This document shows, in pieces, positions 14,405 to 23,593 of a stretch of 39,622 nt of DNA. The notes beneath the pieces were generated by a model, which was given only the letters and a program-made list of their open reading frames with translations, was not told where the DNA came from and did no database searches. Origin of the DNA: Prevotellaceae bacterium (GTDB lineage: Bacteria > Bacteroidota > Bacteroidia > Bacteroidales > UBA932); NCBI GenBank assembly GCA_031265155.1, contig JAISDB010000205.1:1-39622 (forward strand). The letters run 5' to 3'. How positions within the stretch are numbered: position 1 is the stretch's first letter; each line of letters begins with the position of its first letter. Position numbers and translations under genes: made by a program.

Positions 14405-15389
14405 ATTTGAATATCCGAAAATATTGTATCTGCTGTTTTTAATCCTGCCACTGATTGCATGGTACGTTTTTAAGGTTTTGCGTAAAAAGGCATCGCTGCA
14501 AATATCCACAACATTGGCATTTGCGCACATAAACAAAGGATTGCGCTATTATTTGCAGCATCTTCCTTTTGCAATAACGTGCATTGCCATAGCAGCACTG
14601 ATTGTTGCATCGGCGCGTCCGCGTTCGTCAACAAAACAGGAAACCATCGACACCGAAGGCATCGACATCGTGCTTGTTCTTGATATATCGGGAAGTATGC
14701 TTGCACGCGACTTTAAGCCCGACAGAATTGAAGCTGCAAAAAAAATTGCCATTCAGTTCATTTCCGAAAGAATATCGGACAGAATAGGTTTAGTCGTTTT
14801 TGCAAGCGAAAGTTTTACTCAGTGTCCGCTCACAACCGACAAGGCAACGTTGATAAACCTGATAAACGAAATTCATATCGGAATGATTCTTGACGATGGC
14901 ACAGCCATAGGAAACGGACTTGCAACAGCCGTAGCACGATTGAAAGACAGCAATGCAAAAAGCCGTACGGTAATTCTGCTTACCGATGGAGTAAACAACA
15001 CAGGCGAAATTTCGCCGACAATGGCAGCCGAAATGGCAGAACAGTATCAAATCAGGGTTTACACAATAGGAGTGGGAACGGAAGGAATGGCGCCATATCC
15101 CGTAACCACATCGTTTGGCGTTACTCAAATTCAGAATGTGCCTGTTGAGATTGATGAGGAACTGTTAAAAAATATATCAGACAGGACGGATGGAAAGTAT
15201 TTTCGTGCAACAAGCAATACAAAATTGCAGGAAATATATCAGGAAATCAATGTTTTGGAAAAGACAAAAACATCCATCGACTCATTTAATGTTTACGAAG
15301 AGGAATATATGCCGTTTGCATTGACAGGTCTCGGACTTTTGTTATTGGTTATATTGTTACGTTTATTTATTTTGAGAATGTTACCGTAG
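14397..15389 (+). CDS. batA: BatA, von Willebrand A-domain membrane protein
   Basis: A 330-residue inner-membrane protein. Two helices (about 8-28 and 56-74) precede a von Willebrand A domain with an intact metal-ion-dependent adhesion site DISGS (D96, S98, S100), and a C-terminal helix (about 305-325) follows. Bat stands for Bacteroides aerotolerance; the operon supports survival of oxygen exposure in Bacteroides fragilis, and the proteins are thought to form an envelope complex handled by MoxR. It overlaps the upstream gene by 8 bp and is followed by batB after 1 bp. Confidence 0.93.
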   Translation: MSEFEYPKILYLLFLILPLIAWYVFKVLRKKASLQISTTLAFAHINKGLRYYLQHLPFAITCIAIAALIVASARPRSSTKQETIDTEGIDIVLVLDISGSMLARDFKPDRIEAAKKIAIQFISERISDRIGLVVFASESFTQCPLTTDKATLINLINEIHIGMILDDGTAIGNGLATAVARLKDSNAKSRTVILLTDGVNNTGEISPTMAAEMAEQYQIRVYTIGVGTEGMAPYPVTTSFGVTQIQNVPVEIDEELLKNISDRTDGKYFRATSNTKLQEIYQEINVLEKTKTSIDSFNVYEEEYMPFALTGLGLLLLVILLRLFILRMLP

Positions 15390-15390
15390 T

Positions 15391-16437
15391 ATGTTTAGAT
15401 TTGCACAGTCAGAATATTTGTTATTGTTGTTGATAATACCTGCATTGATTATCATCTATGTCTTTTGGACAATGCGCAAGCGACAGTTGCTTTCAAAAAT
15501 AGGCAATATTGTTTTGCTGTCGCAGTTAATGCCCGATGCTTCACCGCGAAGAGGATGGTTTAAACTGACGCTTTTGTGCTTTGCAATATTTTGTATTGTT
15601 ATAGCATTGGCTCGACCGCAAACGGGAGCAAAAGTAAAAAAGGAAGAAACAGGAAGAGGAACGGAAGTAATGCTTGTTCTCGATGTATCGAATAGCATGC
15701 TGGCGCAGGATTTTAAACCCACGCGGCTTGAACGGGCAAAACTTGCAATATCGCATCTTGTTGACAGATTGAAAAACGACAGAATAGGGCTTATAGTTTT
15801 TGCCGGCGATGCCTTTGTACAGTTACCGATTACAAGCGATTACATATCGGCAAAAATATTTTTGAAATCAATAAGTCCGGGAATCGTACCCGTACAGGGG
15901 ACAAACATATCAAAAGCAATACATTTAGCACTAAATTCGTTTAGCGAAACTTCACAGAAAAGCCGTTCAATAATAATAATATCCGATGGTGAAGACCACG
16001 ACGAGGAAGCCATAAATGCCGCAGGCGAAGCTGCCGACCGGAATGTAAGAATACACACTGTGGGAATAGGTTCGGCAAAAGGCTCTCCGATATTATTGCC
16101 CGATGGAAGTTTCCTGAAAGACAGGAGCGGAAACATGGTTATAACGCGACTTAATGAAGCCATTCTTAAAACACTGGCTCAAAAAACAAAGGGAATTTAT
16201 TTTGCAGCAACAAATGCCGATATTGGACTTACAAGAATAATAGAAAATATTAACGAGATGGACAAAACGGAAATAACTAAAATCACATACGATGAATATC
16301 GCGAATGGTTTGTGTATTTCCTGCTGTTGTCGTTAATCTTTATCATAGGCGAAATACTTGTACTTGAACAGAAAAACAAATGGCTTAACAGTATTGATAT
16401 TTTTAGAAGAAAAAAATTGAAAAAACAGAAGCAATGA
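15391..16437 (+). CDS. batB: BatB, von Willebrand A-domain membrane protein
   Basis: A 348-residue paralogue of BatA with the same layout: N-terminal helices (about 8-27 and 57-75), a von Willebrand A domain, and a C-terminal helix (EWFVYFLLLSLIFIIGEILVLE) followed by a basic cytosolic tail. The metal-site motif here is DVSNS (D98, S100, S102), the variant usual for BatB. A second conserved stretch is RIGLIVFAGDAFVQLPIT. It probably pairs with BatA in the same membrane complex. The stop overlaps batC by 4 bp. Confidence 0.93.
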   Translation: MFRFAQSEYLLLLLIIPALIIIYVFWTMRKRQLLSKIGNIVLLSQLMPDASPRRGWFKLTLLCFAIFCIVIALARPQTGAKVKKEETGRGTEVMLVLDVSNSMLAQDFKPTRLERAKLAISHLVDRLKNDRIGLIVFAGDAFVQLPITSDYISAKIFLKSISPGIVPVQGTNISKAIHLALNSFSETSQKSRSIIIISDGEDHDEEAINAAGEAADRNVRIHTVGIGSAKGSPILLPDGSFLKDRSGNMVITRLNEAILKTLAQKTKGIYFAATNADIGLTRIIENINEMDKTEITKITYDEYREWFVYFLLLSLIFIIGEILVLEQKNKWLNSIDIFRRKKLKKQKQ

Positions 16438-17201
16438 AAAGAATATCTGCAATATTATTACTGGTATTTGCAATATCGAATACATATTCGCAAAAAGTTC
16501 CCGAACGCAGCGATATTCGTAAAGGCAATAAACTTTACAGTCAAAATAACTATGCCGACGCGGAAACCGCATACCGCAGAGGACTGCAAAAAAATCAGGA
16601 ATCGAAAAATGCCAAATACAATCTTGCTAACGCAATTTACAGGCAGGAACGGTATGAAGATGCGGCAAAACGATACAAGGAACTTGCAAAAACGCAAATT
16701 GATTCCGTGCAGCCGCCTCAGTCGTATCATAATTTGGGAAATGCAATGCTGAAGCAGGCGATAAAAGACAAGGAAACACAGGGACAGCATGTTGCCGCAA
16801 ATCAGGAGCAGCTAAAAGAAAGCATTGACGCATATAAAAAAGCGCTGAAACTGAATCCCGATGATATGGAAACTAAATCCAATCTGGCTTACGCTCAAAA
16901 ATTGCTGGCTAAAAATGGCGGCGGTGGAGGCGGCAATAATAATCAGCAGCAGCAAAATCAGGACAAAAACGAAAACCAGAACGACGACAATAAGCAAAAT
17001 GATGACAGTCAGGACAAACAAAACGACGACAGGCAGAATAATAACAGTGATAAAAACGAGAACCGACAGCAGGACATGAGCAGGCAGGACATTGAACGAA
17101 TGTTGGATGCTGTACGCGCTCTGGAAGAAAAAACAAAGGAAAAAGTAGATAAAGAAAAAGCTGCTGCTGCCAGACATACTAATCCGGAAAAGAATTGGTA
17201 A
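16434..17201 (+). CDS. batC: BatC, secreted TPR protein
   Basis: A 255-residue protein with a signal peptide (MKRISAILLLVFAISNTYS) and about three tetratricopeptide repeats (residues 25-160, including KGNKLYSQNNYADAETAYRR and NLANAIYRQERYEDAAKRY). A Gly6 run and a long N/Q/D/K-rich linker (about 163-215) follow, then a charged C-terminal helix (IERMLDAVRALEEKTKEK). TPRs and the flexible linker suggest a periplasmic scaffold in the Bat complex. It overlaps batB by 4 bp. The low-complexity linker coincides with a composition shift (CAG/AAC/GAC repeats) and is likely length-variable. Confidence 0.9.
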   Translation: MKRISAILLLVFAISNTYSQKVPERSDIRKGNKLYSQNNYADAETAYRRGLQKNQESKNAKYNLANAIYRQERYEDAAKRYKELAKTQIDSVQPPQSYHNLGNAMLKQAIKDKETQGQHVAANQEQLKESIDAYKKALKLNPDDMETKSNLAYAQKLLAKNGGGGGGNNNQQQQNQDKNENQNDDNKQNDDSQDKQNDDRQNNNSDKNENRQQDMSRQDIERMLDAVRALEEKTKEKVDKEKAAAARHTNPEKNW

Positions 17202-17212
17202 AATCAAAATAT

Positions 17213-19012
17213 ATGAAAACAAATATGAAATTTAATGCGCATAAGGTAATTTTATTTTTAGTATTGTTTTTTATTTTGCCTAATGCCGCAATATCACAGG
17301 TAACATTTAAAGCAGAAGCGCCTAATATTGTTTCGGAAGGAGAATTGTTTAACTTTGTATTGACAATATCAAATACGGAAGGAAAAATAACATCAAAACC
17401 CGAATTTGCTCCTGATTTTATTGAAAGAGCCTCAAGCACTACACGATCCGTAAACATAGTAAATACTAAGGTTGATCAGCAACTGTTATTTAATTTTACT
17501 CTGGAAGCCGTCAAGGAAGGCAAATTCACCATAGGCGAAGCAACTATGGTTGACGAAAACGGAAATACCTATAAAACAAAACCTGTTACTGTTGAAGTTG
17601 TAAAAGGGCAGGTGCCGCAACAGCAAAATTCGCAAGTTCCCGCTTCTTCTGCCGACAACAGCGCGTCAACGGATGTTTTCATGCGGTTTATTCCGACCAG
17701 AACATCGCTTTATCGCGGCGATAATCTTACGCTTACGCTTAAACTTTATGCCGGACTGCAAACCGAATTTGCCGGAATCAAAAACAGCAGCGTACCTGAA
17801 TTTGATGGTTTTTGGGCAAAAGATATAACGCCTGACCGCAACAGTCCTGACGCTCCGAAGTGGCAGCGCGAAAATGTTGATGGGCGAATATACAATGCCA
17901 TTGTTTTGAGAATATGGACGCTCAGTCCGCAAAAAAGCGGAGCGCTGCGAATTAATCCAGTAAACATAACGTGCGTTATAAATCAGCGGGTACGCCGCAA
18001 TTTTTTCTTTGACGATTCATATCAGACAGATAAGAAAATACGCACAGCCGGTCTTACGGTTAATGTGAAGGATTTGCCGTCGGGAGCGCCGTCTTCGTTT
18101 ACAGGCGCTGTAGGAAACTATACCATGACATCGAAACTGTCAAAAGATAAACTGACTGCAAACGATGCGACTTCACTTAATGTAAAAATAAGCGGAACAG
18201 GCAATTTCAGCCTGATAGGAGCGCCAAAAATAAATTTCCCCTACGACTTTGATACTTATGATTCACAAAAAACAGCAACGTCAAATTCCATAAACTTTGA
18301 ATATCAGTTGATACCTCGCTCGGCAGGCATGTTTACAATCGAACCTGTTGTATTTTCGTACTTTAATCCGATCGACGAAAAATATGTTACTCTGGCAAGT
18401 AATCCAATGGTAATTGAAGTTGAAAAGGATTTAAATTCATCTCAGCAGGTTACGTTTGTAAATCCATCCGGTCAGCGGGATGTTCAAATACTGGCATCCG
18501 ACATACGGTTTATAAAAAACAAAGCCGGAAAATGGCAGTCAACAGGCTCGCGTTTTCTTGGAATGAATAATTTTTACGTTTCATACATTGTCGTTGTTTT
18601 ATTGTTTATTGCAGTTTATTTATTTTTACATAAACACAACAAAAACAGACAAAACATCATTCTGATGCGCAACCGCAAGGCAAAGGGAATTGCAAAAAAA
18701 CGGCTGAAAATCGCAGCAAAATCAATGAAACTTAACAACGCATCTGATTTTTACGCCGAACTGATGAAAGCTGTATGGGGTTATATAGGCGATAAGTTTT
18801 CGCTGCCTGTTGCCGAGCTTTCGCGTAATAACGTCAGCGAACTGCTGACAGGTAAAAACGTAGAGCAAAAATATATTGACAGGTTAATAAGAATTGTCGA
18901 TGAATGTGAATTTGCACAATATGCATCAGCAGGAGTAAATTCATCGCAAATGCATTTGCTTTACGACGATACTATAGAAGTAATGAGTAAACTGGAACAG
19001 AAAACTAAATAA
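17213..19012 (+). CDS. batD: BatD, periplasmic/membrane oxygen-tolerance protein
   Basis: About 599 residues. A signal peptide (KVILFLVLFFILPNAAIS, then Q) is followed by a long beta-rich periplasmic region, a transmembrane helix (FYVSYIVVVLLFIAVYLFLH, about 75% along) and a basic cytosolic tail with a helical domain. This is the BatD / oxygen tolerance (PF13584) layout. Start candidates are 17195, 17213 and 17225; 17213 is preferred because it does not overlap batC and puts few residues before the signal helix. The periplasmic part is typical of a chaperone- or adhesin-like assembly factor, and its partner proteins are the neighbouring Bat products. Confidence 0.9.
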   Translation: MKTNMKFNAHKVILFLVLFFILPNAAISQVTFKAEAPNIVSEGELFNFVLTISNTEGKITSKPEFAPDFIERASSTTRSVNIVNTKVDQQLLFNFTLEAVKEGKFTIGEATMVDENGNTYKTKPVTVEVVKGQVPQQQNSQVPASSADNSASTDVFMRFIPTRTSLYRGDNLTLTLKLYAGLQTEFAGIKNSSVPEFDGFWAKDITPDRNSPDAPKWQRENVDGRIYNAIVLRIWTLSPQKSGALRINPVNITCVINQRVRRNFFFDDSYQTDKKIRTAGLTVNVKDLPSGAPSSFTGAVGNYTMTSKLSKDKLTANDATSLNVKISGTGNFSLIGAPKINFPYDFDTYDSQKTATSNSINFEYQLIPRSAGMFTIEPVVFSYFNPIDEKYVTLASNPMVIEVEKDLNSSQQVTFVNPSGQRDVQILASDIRFIKNKAGKWQSTGSRFLGMNNFYVSYIVVVLLFIAVYLFLHKHNKNRQNIILMRNRKAKGIAKKRLKIAAKSMKLNNASDFYAELMKAVWGYIGDKFSLPVAELSRNNVSELLTGKNVEQKYIDRLIRIVDECEFAQYASAGVNSSQMHLLYDDTIEVMSKLEQKTK

Positions 19013-19025
19013 AAACGCGACAGTT

Positions 19026-19832
19026 ATGAAAAAATATATTACGATACTTTCAATAATCCTGGCATCGGGCAATAATTTTGCACAGGATACCGATTCGATG
19101 CTTATCAATCAAAGCATTCAAGCAGAATCGATTCGGCAAAAATATACGGATGCAGACTCAATGTTTTATGCCGCAAATAAACTGTATAATGAAGGAAAAT
19201 ACGAAGATGCCGCTGATATGTATGAAGCTGTTTTGGATGCAGGCAAAGAATCATCATATTTATACTACAATCTTGGGAATGTATATTTCAAGCAAAATTC
19301 TTTGGCGGCGGCAATCCTGAACTATGAACGGGCATATCGCCTCAATCCTTCCGACGAAGACATAAATCATAATTTGGCTATTGCACGTTCTCAAATTACA
19401 GACAAATTCAACGAAATTCCAGAATTTTTTGTTCTCACAATATTCGGAAAAATAAAATCGCTGTTTGCGGCAAACACATGGGGACTGATTGCGCTGCTGT
19501 CGTTTACATCGGTTTTGATGCTGGTTTTACTGTTTCTGTTTGCAGGACGGTTATTTGTTCGTCGGCTGTCGTTTTGGCTTGCTTGCGTTGTTTTAATATT
19601 TTCGATTTCATGCAAGCTAATTGAAAACAGTCTGCGAAAATACGACAGTGCTATTGTTTTTGTTCCTGTGCTGACAGCCAAAACATCTCCCGATGACAGC
19701 GGAAAAGATATGTTTCTGCTGCATGAGGGAACGAAAGTTCTGGTTCGCGACAGTTTCGGCGAATGGACAAAAATTCAGCTCCCAAACGGAGAGCAGGGCT
19801 GGGTTGCAAGCGAAGCCATAACGATAATATAA
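19026..19832 (+). CDS. batE: BatE, TPR and SH3-like protein
   Basis: A 268-residue protein: a signal peptide (to NNFAQ, residue 20), two or three tetratricopeptide repeats (AANKLYNEGKYEDAADMYEA, YYNLGNVYFKQNSLAAAILNYERAY), two adjacent transmembrane helices in the middle (WGLIALLSFTSVLMLVLLFLFAG and FWLACVVLIFSIS), and a C-terminal bacterial SH3-type domain with EGTKVLVRDSFGEWTKIQL and GEQGWVASEAI. This is the standard BatE composition. It is the last gene of the operon, 13 bp after batD. The SH3-like domain suggests binding to peptides or cell wall in the periplasm. Confidence 0.9.
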   Translation: MKKYITILSIILASGNNFAQDTDSMLINQSIQAESIRQKYTDADSMFYAANKLYNEGKYEDAADMYEAVLDAGKESSYLYYNLGNVYFKQNSLAAAILNYERAYRLNPSDEDINHNLAIARSQITDKFNEIPEFFVLTIFGKIKSLFAANTWGLIALLSFTSVLMLVLLFLFAGRLFVRRLSFWLACVVLIFSISCKLIENSLRKYDSAIVFVPVLTAKTSPDDSGKDMFLLHEGTKVLVRDSFGEWTKIQLPNGEQGWVASEAITII

Positions 19833-19968
19833 CTGTCAGATTGGAAATTATTTTATAAAATATTCCGGTTTTTTATTTAACTTTACAGCAAGTATATAAA
19901 AACAGATTGTATATTAAATTATGAAAAGTATAAAAACATCAGGTTATTAATCATATTATCAAATTATT

Positions 19969-20739
19969 ATGAAAGTTGTTATTTTAGCAGGTGGATTCGG
20001 AACAAGGCTCAGCGAAGCAACCTCAATAATTCCCAAGCCAATGGTAGAAATCGGCGGAAAGCCTATTTTGTGGCATATTATGAAAATATACAGCAGTTAC
20101 GGGTTTAACGATTTCATAATATGCTGCGGATACAGGCAATATGTTATAAAAGAATATTTTGCCAATTATTTTCGGCATAATTGCGACATGACAGTCAATT
20201 TGGCGGACAACAGTGTGAATATTCTCGATAATCATTCGGAACAGTGGAATGTGACCATGATTGATACGGGAATAAATACACTGACCGGCGGGCGAGTAAA
20301 ACGTATTCAAAAATACATCGGAAATGAATCATTTTTACTTACTTACGGAGATGGGATTTCGGATGTTAACATATCAAAAACCGTTGAAGCGCATAAAAAA
20401 TCGGGGAAAATTCTTTCGCTTTTAGCATATCAGCCAAGCGGACGCTTAGGCGTTCTTGATATTGAAGATAATGGAAATGTACGTTCGTTTTTAGAGAAAC
20501 CGAAAGAAAGCGGTTCATGGATTAATGCGGGTTTTTTTGTTTGCGATGCCAAATTATTCGACTACATAAGCGGTGATAATGAAATGCTTGAGCATGAGCC
20601 AATGCAGCGGATTATAAGCGAAAAACAACTGCATGCATATAAATACGACGGATTTTGGAAACCAATGGATACGTTACGCGATAATAATGAATTAAATGAG
20701 CTTTGGAATTTGGGAAAAGCGCCCTGGAAAGTATGGTGA
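19969..20739 (+). CDS. rfbF: Glucose-1-phosphate cytidylyltransferase
   Basis: A 256-residue cytosolic nucleotidyltransferase making CDP-glucose from CTP and glucose 1-phosphate, the first step of CDP-deoxysugar synthesis. The nucleotide loop is AGGFGTRLSE (7-16), the lysine of IPKPM is K23, and the metal site is YGDGISDV (126-133). Family segments WHIMKIYSSYGF and FICCGYRQ-type stretches are present. Length matches RfbF. It opens the glycan locus, with rfbG downstream after a 170-bp gap without an obvious gene. Confidence 0.95.
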   Translation: MKVVILAGGFGTRLSEATSIIPKPMVEIGGKPILWHIMKIYSSYGFNDFIICCGYRQYVIKEYFANYFRHNCDMTVNLADNSVNILDNHSEQWNVTMIDTGINTLTGGRVKRIQKYIGNESFLLTYGDGISDVNISKTVEAHKKSGKILSLLAYQPSGRLGVLDIEDNGNVRSFLEKPKESGSWINAGFFVCDAKLFDYISGDNEMLEHEPMQRIISEKQLHAYKYDGFWKPMDTLRDNNELNELWNLGKAPWKVW

Positions 20740-20909
20740 TCAAAAAGGAATATGCACTTAAATATCAACACAAATTTGCTATTTAAATAAAATATGCAAA
20801 TAACAACATGTAATGATCTATATGACAATTAATTAAACCGTTTGCGATGATTTGCAAAAAACAAAATAAAAATAGGATTAATTAAAAGAATAACAAATAA
20901 TTAACTATA

Positions 20910-21968
20910 ATGGAATTTTATAAAAACAGGAGCGTTTTGGTAACCGGACATACGGGATTTAAAGGTTCGTGGCTTTCGATATGGCTAAATCTGTTAGGAG
21001 CGCAAGTTATTGGTTTTGCGCAAAATCCATACAGCGAAAAAGATAATTTTGTTTTATCGGGTATCGGGAAAAAAATTATAGATTTACGGGGAGATATTTG
21101 TGATATCAATAAAATAAAAAAGGTTTTCAAAATTCATCAACCCGAAATAGTATTCCATTTAGCTGCTCAATCACTTGTTCGCCAGTCGTATAAGTATGCT
21201 ATTAAAACGTATGAGACAAATGTAATGGGAAGCATCAATTTAATGGAAGCATTCAGAACATGCCCATCATCAAAAATTGCAATAATGGTTACAAGCGACA
21301 AATGCTATGAAAATCGGGAACGGCAAATTCCATACACTGAAGAAGATGCAATGGGCGGCTACGATCCTTACTCATCGTCGAAAGGAGCTGCAGAAATTGC
21401 AATTTCATCATGGCGGCGTTCATTTATGAATCCGCAAAACTATTTAAATCACAGAAAATCAATCGCAAGCGTGCGTGCGGGAAATGTTATTGGCGGCGGC
21501 GACTGGACAAAAGACAGAATAATTCCCGATTGCATTCGCGCGCTTGAAGCCGACGCGGCTATTGAAATCCGTAATCCGAAAGCAATTCGCCCGTGGCAGC
21601 ATGTACTTGAACCGTTAAGCGGGTATTTACTTTTAGCGCAAAAAATGTGGGAAAATCCTAAAGGATTTTGTGAGGGATGGAATTTTGGTCCATTGCCAAA
21701 TGCTATCGCAAATGTCTGGGAAATAGCCACTATGATAGTTGACAGTTACGGTAAAGGCAAACTGAATCAAATAAAGCCAAACGACAATTTACATGAAGCG
21801 CAATTATTAACTCTCGACATCAAAAAAGCGCAATCGCGCCTGGGATGGAATCCGCGTTTAACGTTAAAAGAAACTGTTGGATTTACAGTAGAATGGTATA
21901 AGAAATACGCGACATTGGATGTACATGATTTATGTGTTAATCAAATACTTAAATACATAGAAAAATGA
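20910..21968 (+). CDS. rfbG: CDP-glucose 4,6-dehydratase
   Basis: A 352-residue NAD-dependent short-chain dehydrogenase/reductase that converts CDP-glucose to CDP-4-keto-6-deoxyglucose. The cofactor loop is GHTGFKGS (13-20), the conserved TSDKCYE starts at T128, and the catalytic pair is Y154/K158 in YSSSKG. Other CDP-glucose dehydratase signatures are GNVIGGGDW and RPWQHVLEPLSGYL. Length is as expected. Its stop overlaps the next gene by 4 bp (ATGA), tying it to the epimerase. Confidence 0.95.
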   Translation: MEFYKNRSVLVTGHTGFKGSWLSIWLNLLGAQVIGFAQNPYSEKDNFVLSGIGKKIIDLRGDICDINKIKKVFKIHQPEIVFHLAAQSLVRQSYKYAIKTYETNVMGSINLMEAFRTCPSSKIAIMVTSDKCYENRERQIPYTEEDAMGGYDPYSSSKGAAEIAISSWRRSFMNPQNYLNHRKSIASVRAGNVIGGGDWTKDRIIPDCIRALEADAAIEIRNPKAIRPWQHVLEPLSGYLLLAQKMWENPKGFCEGWNFGPLPNAIANVWEIATMIVDSYGKGKLNQIKPNDNLHEAQLLTLDIKKAQSRLGWNPRLTLKETVGFTVEWYKKYATLDVHDLCVNQILKYIEK

Positions 21969-22498
21969 ATTTTATAAAAACCGGCATAAACGGATTATAT
22001 TTAGTTGAAATTAATCCTTTTAACGACATGCGTGGGCAATTATTTAAGCCCTTTACTTCAAGTTTTTATTTAAATAACATTGGTAATGACATTAATATCA
22101 ATATAAAGGAAGTTTGGTTTACCAAATCAAAATTGAATGTCATACGGGCAATGCATTTGCAAACAGGTGAATATGCATGTGAAAAAATTGTTGCTATCAT
22201 AAGCGGAAAAATTCATGATGTAATTCTTGATATTCGTAGAGAATCAACAACTTATGGAGAAACATTTGATATTGAATTATCTGAAAGTTCACCGAAAGCG
22301 CTTTACATTCCAACCGGCTGCGCTCATGGGTACCGCGTATTGAGCGATAATGCTATCGTCATGTATATGGCAACACAGGAACATTCGGCAAAAGATGATA
22401 CGGGCATTAAATACGACAGTTTCGGCTTTGACTGGGGAATTGAAAATCCCATAATCTCGGAAAGAGATGCAAAGTTGCCGGCTTTTATGAAAACCTGA
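21965..22498 (+). CDS. RmlC-like sugar-nucleotide 3,5-epimerase
   Basis: A 177-residue cupin of the dTDP-4-dehydrorhamnose 3,5-epimerase family. Likely active-site residues are H64 (IRAMHLQ), K74 and Y134 (IVMYMATQEHS), with the typical YIPTGCAHGYRVLSD. Coupling to rfbG by a 4-bp overlap suggests the substrate is CDP-4-keto-6-deoxyglucose rather than the dTDP form, giving a 3- and/or 5-epimerised CDP-sugar (as AscE does in ascarylose synthesis). No dTDP-sugar genes are in the window. The exact stereochemistry cannot be read from sequence. Confidence 0.82.
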   Translation: MNFIKTGINGLYLVEINPFNDMRGQLFKPFTSSFYLNNIGNDININIKEVWFTKSKLNVIRAMHLQTGEYACEKIVAIISGKIHDVILDIRRESTTYGETFDIELSESSPKALYIPTGCAHGYRVLSDNAIVMYMATQEHSAKDDTGIKYDSFGFDWGIENPIISERDAKLPAFMKT

Positions 22499-22564
22499 TT
22501 TGCAGCAAATCGTCGACGTTATCATGTTTGACAGAAATAAGCCTGCATATTCGAAATAATTAGT

Positions 22565-22572
22565 TATTTTTG
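22565..22572 (+). promoter_or_regulatory. Possible internal promoter -7 box
   Basis: TATTTTTG (22565-22572) matches TAnnTTTG in the 189-bp gap before the SDR gene. No -33 box is at the right distance. An imperfect hairpin CCTGTT / AACAGG lies downstream in the leader (about 22596-22628). Confidence 0.3.
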
Positions 22573-22687
22573 TAGCAAAAAACGGTAATATAAAAACCTG
22601 TTTGTACTTTATGCTTCTCTGCAACAGGCATATATTTATCTGTATAATAAAAGCGATAGACAATTATTAAATTAAAACAGTATCAGA

Positions 22688-23593
22688 ATGATACAGACTG
22701 AAAATGGATATAAAATATTAATAACCGGAGCAACGGGATTTGTGGGAAAACATCTAATCCCGCAAATTGCCGGTATATTCGAAAAGGTTAAAATCTTAAC
22801 AGTAAACCGTTCTGTCGAAAAAGCGCAAAATTTATTTCGCGGATTAAAATGCGAACATATATTATTAACTGATTATAAAAATATTACAAAGTTTAATCCG
22901 GATATTGTCATTCATTTGGCAACATTATCAACAAGCCGCAACGATACCGAGATAATAAAGCCGATGCTTGATGCTAACATATATTTTGGCGTGCAGCTGT
23001 TATCAACCCTGACAGAATGCAGCAATCTGAAATTATTTGTAAATGTCGGTTCGTTTGCCGAATACCGCACGGGAACAGACAGAATAAATGATGCATATCT
23101 GTACGCCGCAACAAAATCGGCATTTCGCAATTTTGTAGATTATTATTCAAATTTGTCTCATTTCAAATATATTACGGCTATTCCCTACACTGTTTACGGA
23201 GGTAATGATACGGCAAAAAAAATTATGGATTACATTCGTGAATCCCTTGCAGCAAAAACGCCTGTAAAAATGACAAAAGGCGAACAGGTTCTTGATTTCA
23301 TACATATCAGCGATGTTGTAAATTTTTTCATCAAAGTAATAGAAAATGTGCAAAGCATAACAGAAAATCTGCCAAATGGAGAAAATTTTTATGTCGGAAC
23401 GGGTACAGGCACCAAAATTCGAGATTTGGCAAAACTAATTGAAAAAGTCGAAAACAAAAAATGCAATATAGAATGGGGCGGCTTGCCCTATCGCCTAATG
23501 GATGTGATGCACGCAATTGCGCCGGTAGAAAAAAACAGCAGTATAATCAACTGGAAATCAAAAATAACGATAGAAAAAGGAATTGAGTTATAA
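22688..23593 (+). CDS. NAD-dependent epimerase/dehydratase (SDR)
   Basis: A 301-residue extended short-chain dehydrogenase/reductase. The cofactor motif is GATGFVG (14-20), and the active site includes S122 (VNVGSFAEY) and Y139/K143 (YAATK). It is likely the last enzyme of the CDP-deoxysugar pathway, reducing or epimerising the 4-keto intermediate left by the RmlC-like enzyme, an inference from position. It could instead be a separate hexose epimerase. It ends directly next to the flippase start with no gap. Confidence 0.85.
   Translation: MIQTENGYKILITGATGFVGKHLIPQIAGIFEKVKILTVNRSVEKAQNLFRGLKCEHILLTDYKNITKFNPDIVIHLATLSTSRNDTEIIKPMLDANIYFGVQLLSTLTECSNLKLFVNVGSFAEYRTGTDRINDAYLYAATKSAFRNFVDYYSNLSHFKYITAIPYTVYGGNDTAKKIMDYIRESLAAKTPVKMTKGEQVLDFIHISDVVNFFIKVIENVQSITENLPNGENFYVGTGTGTKIRDLAKLIEKVENKKCNIEWGGLPYRLMDVMHAIAPVEKNSSIINWKSKITIEKGIEL

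Noticed and set aside
16911..17080. Low-complexity stretch in batC as a possible frameshift or insertion
   Set aside because: The frame continues cleanly into a normal C-terminal helix. N/Q/D/K-rich linkers are usual in BatC proteins.
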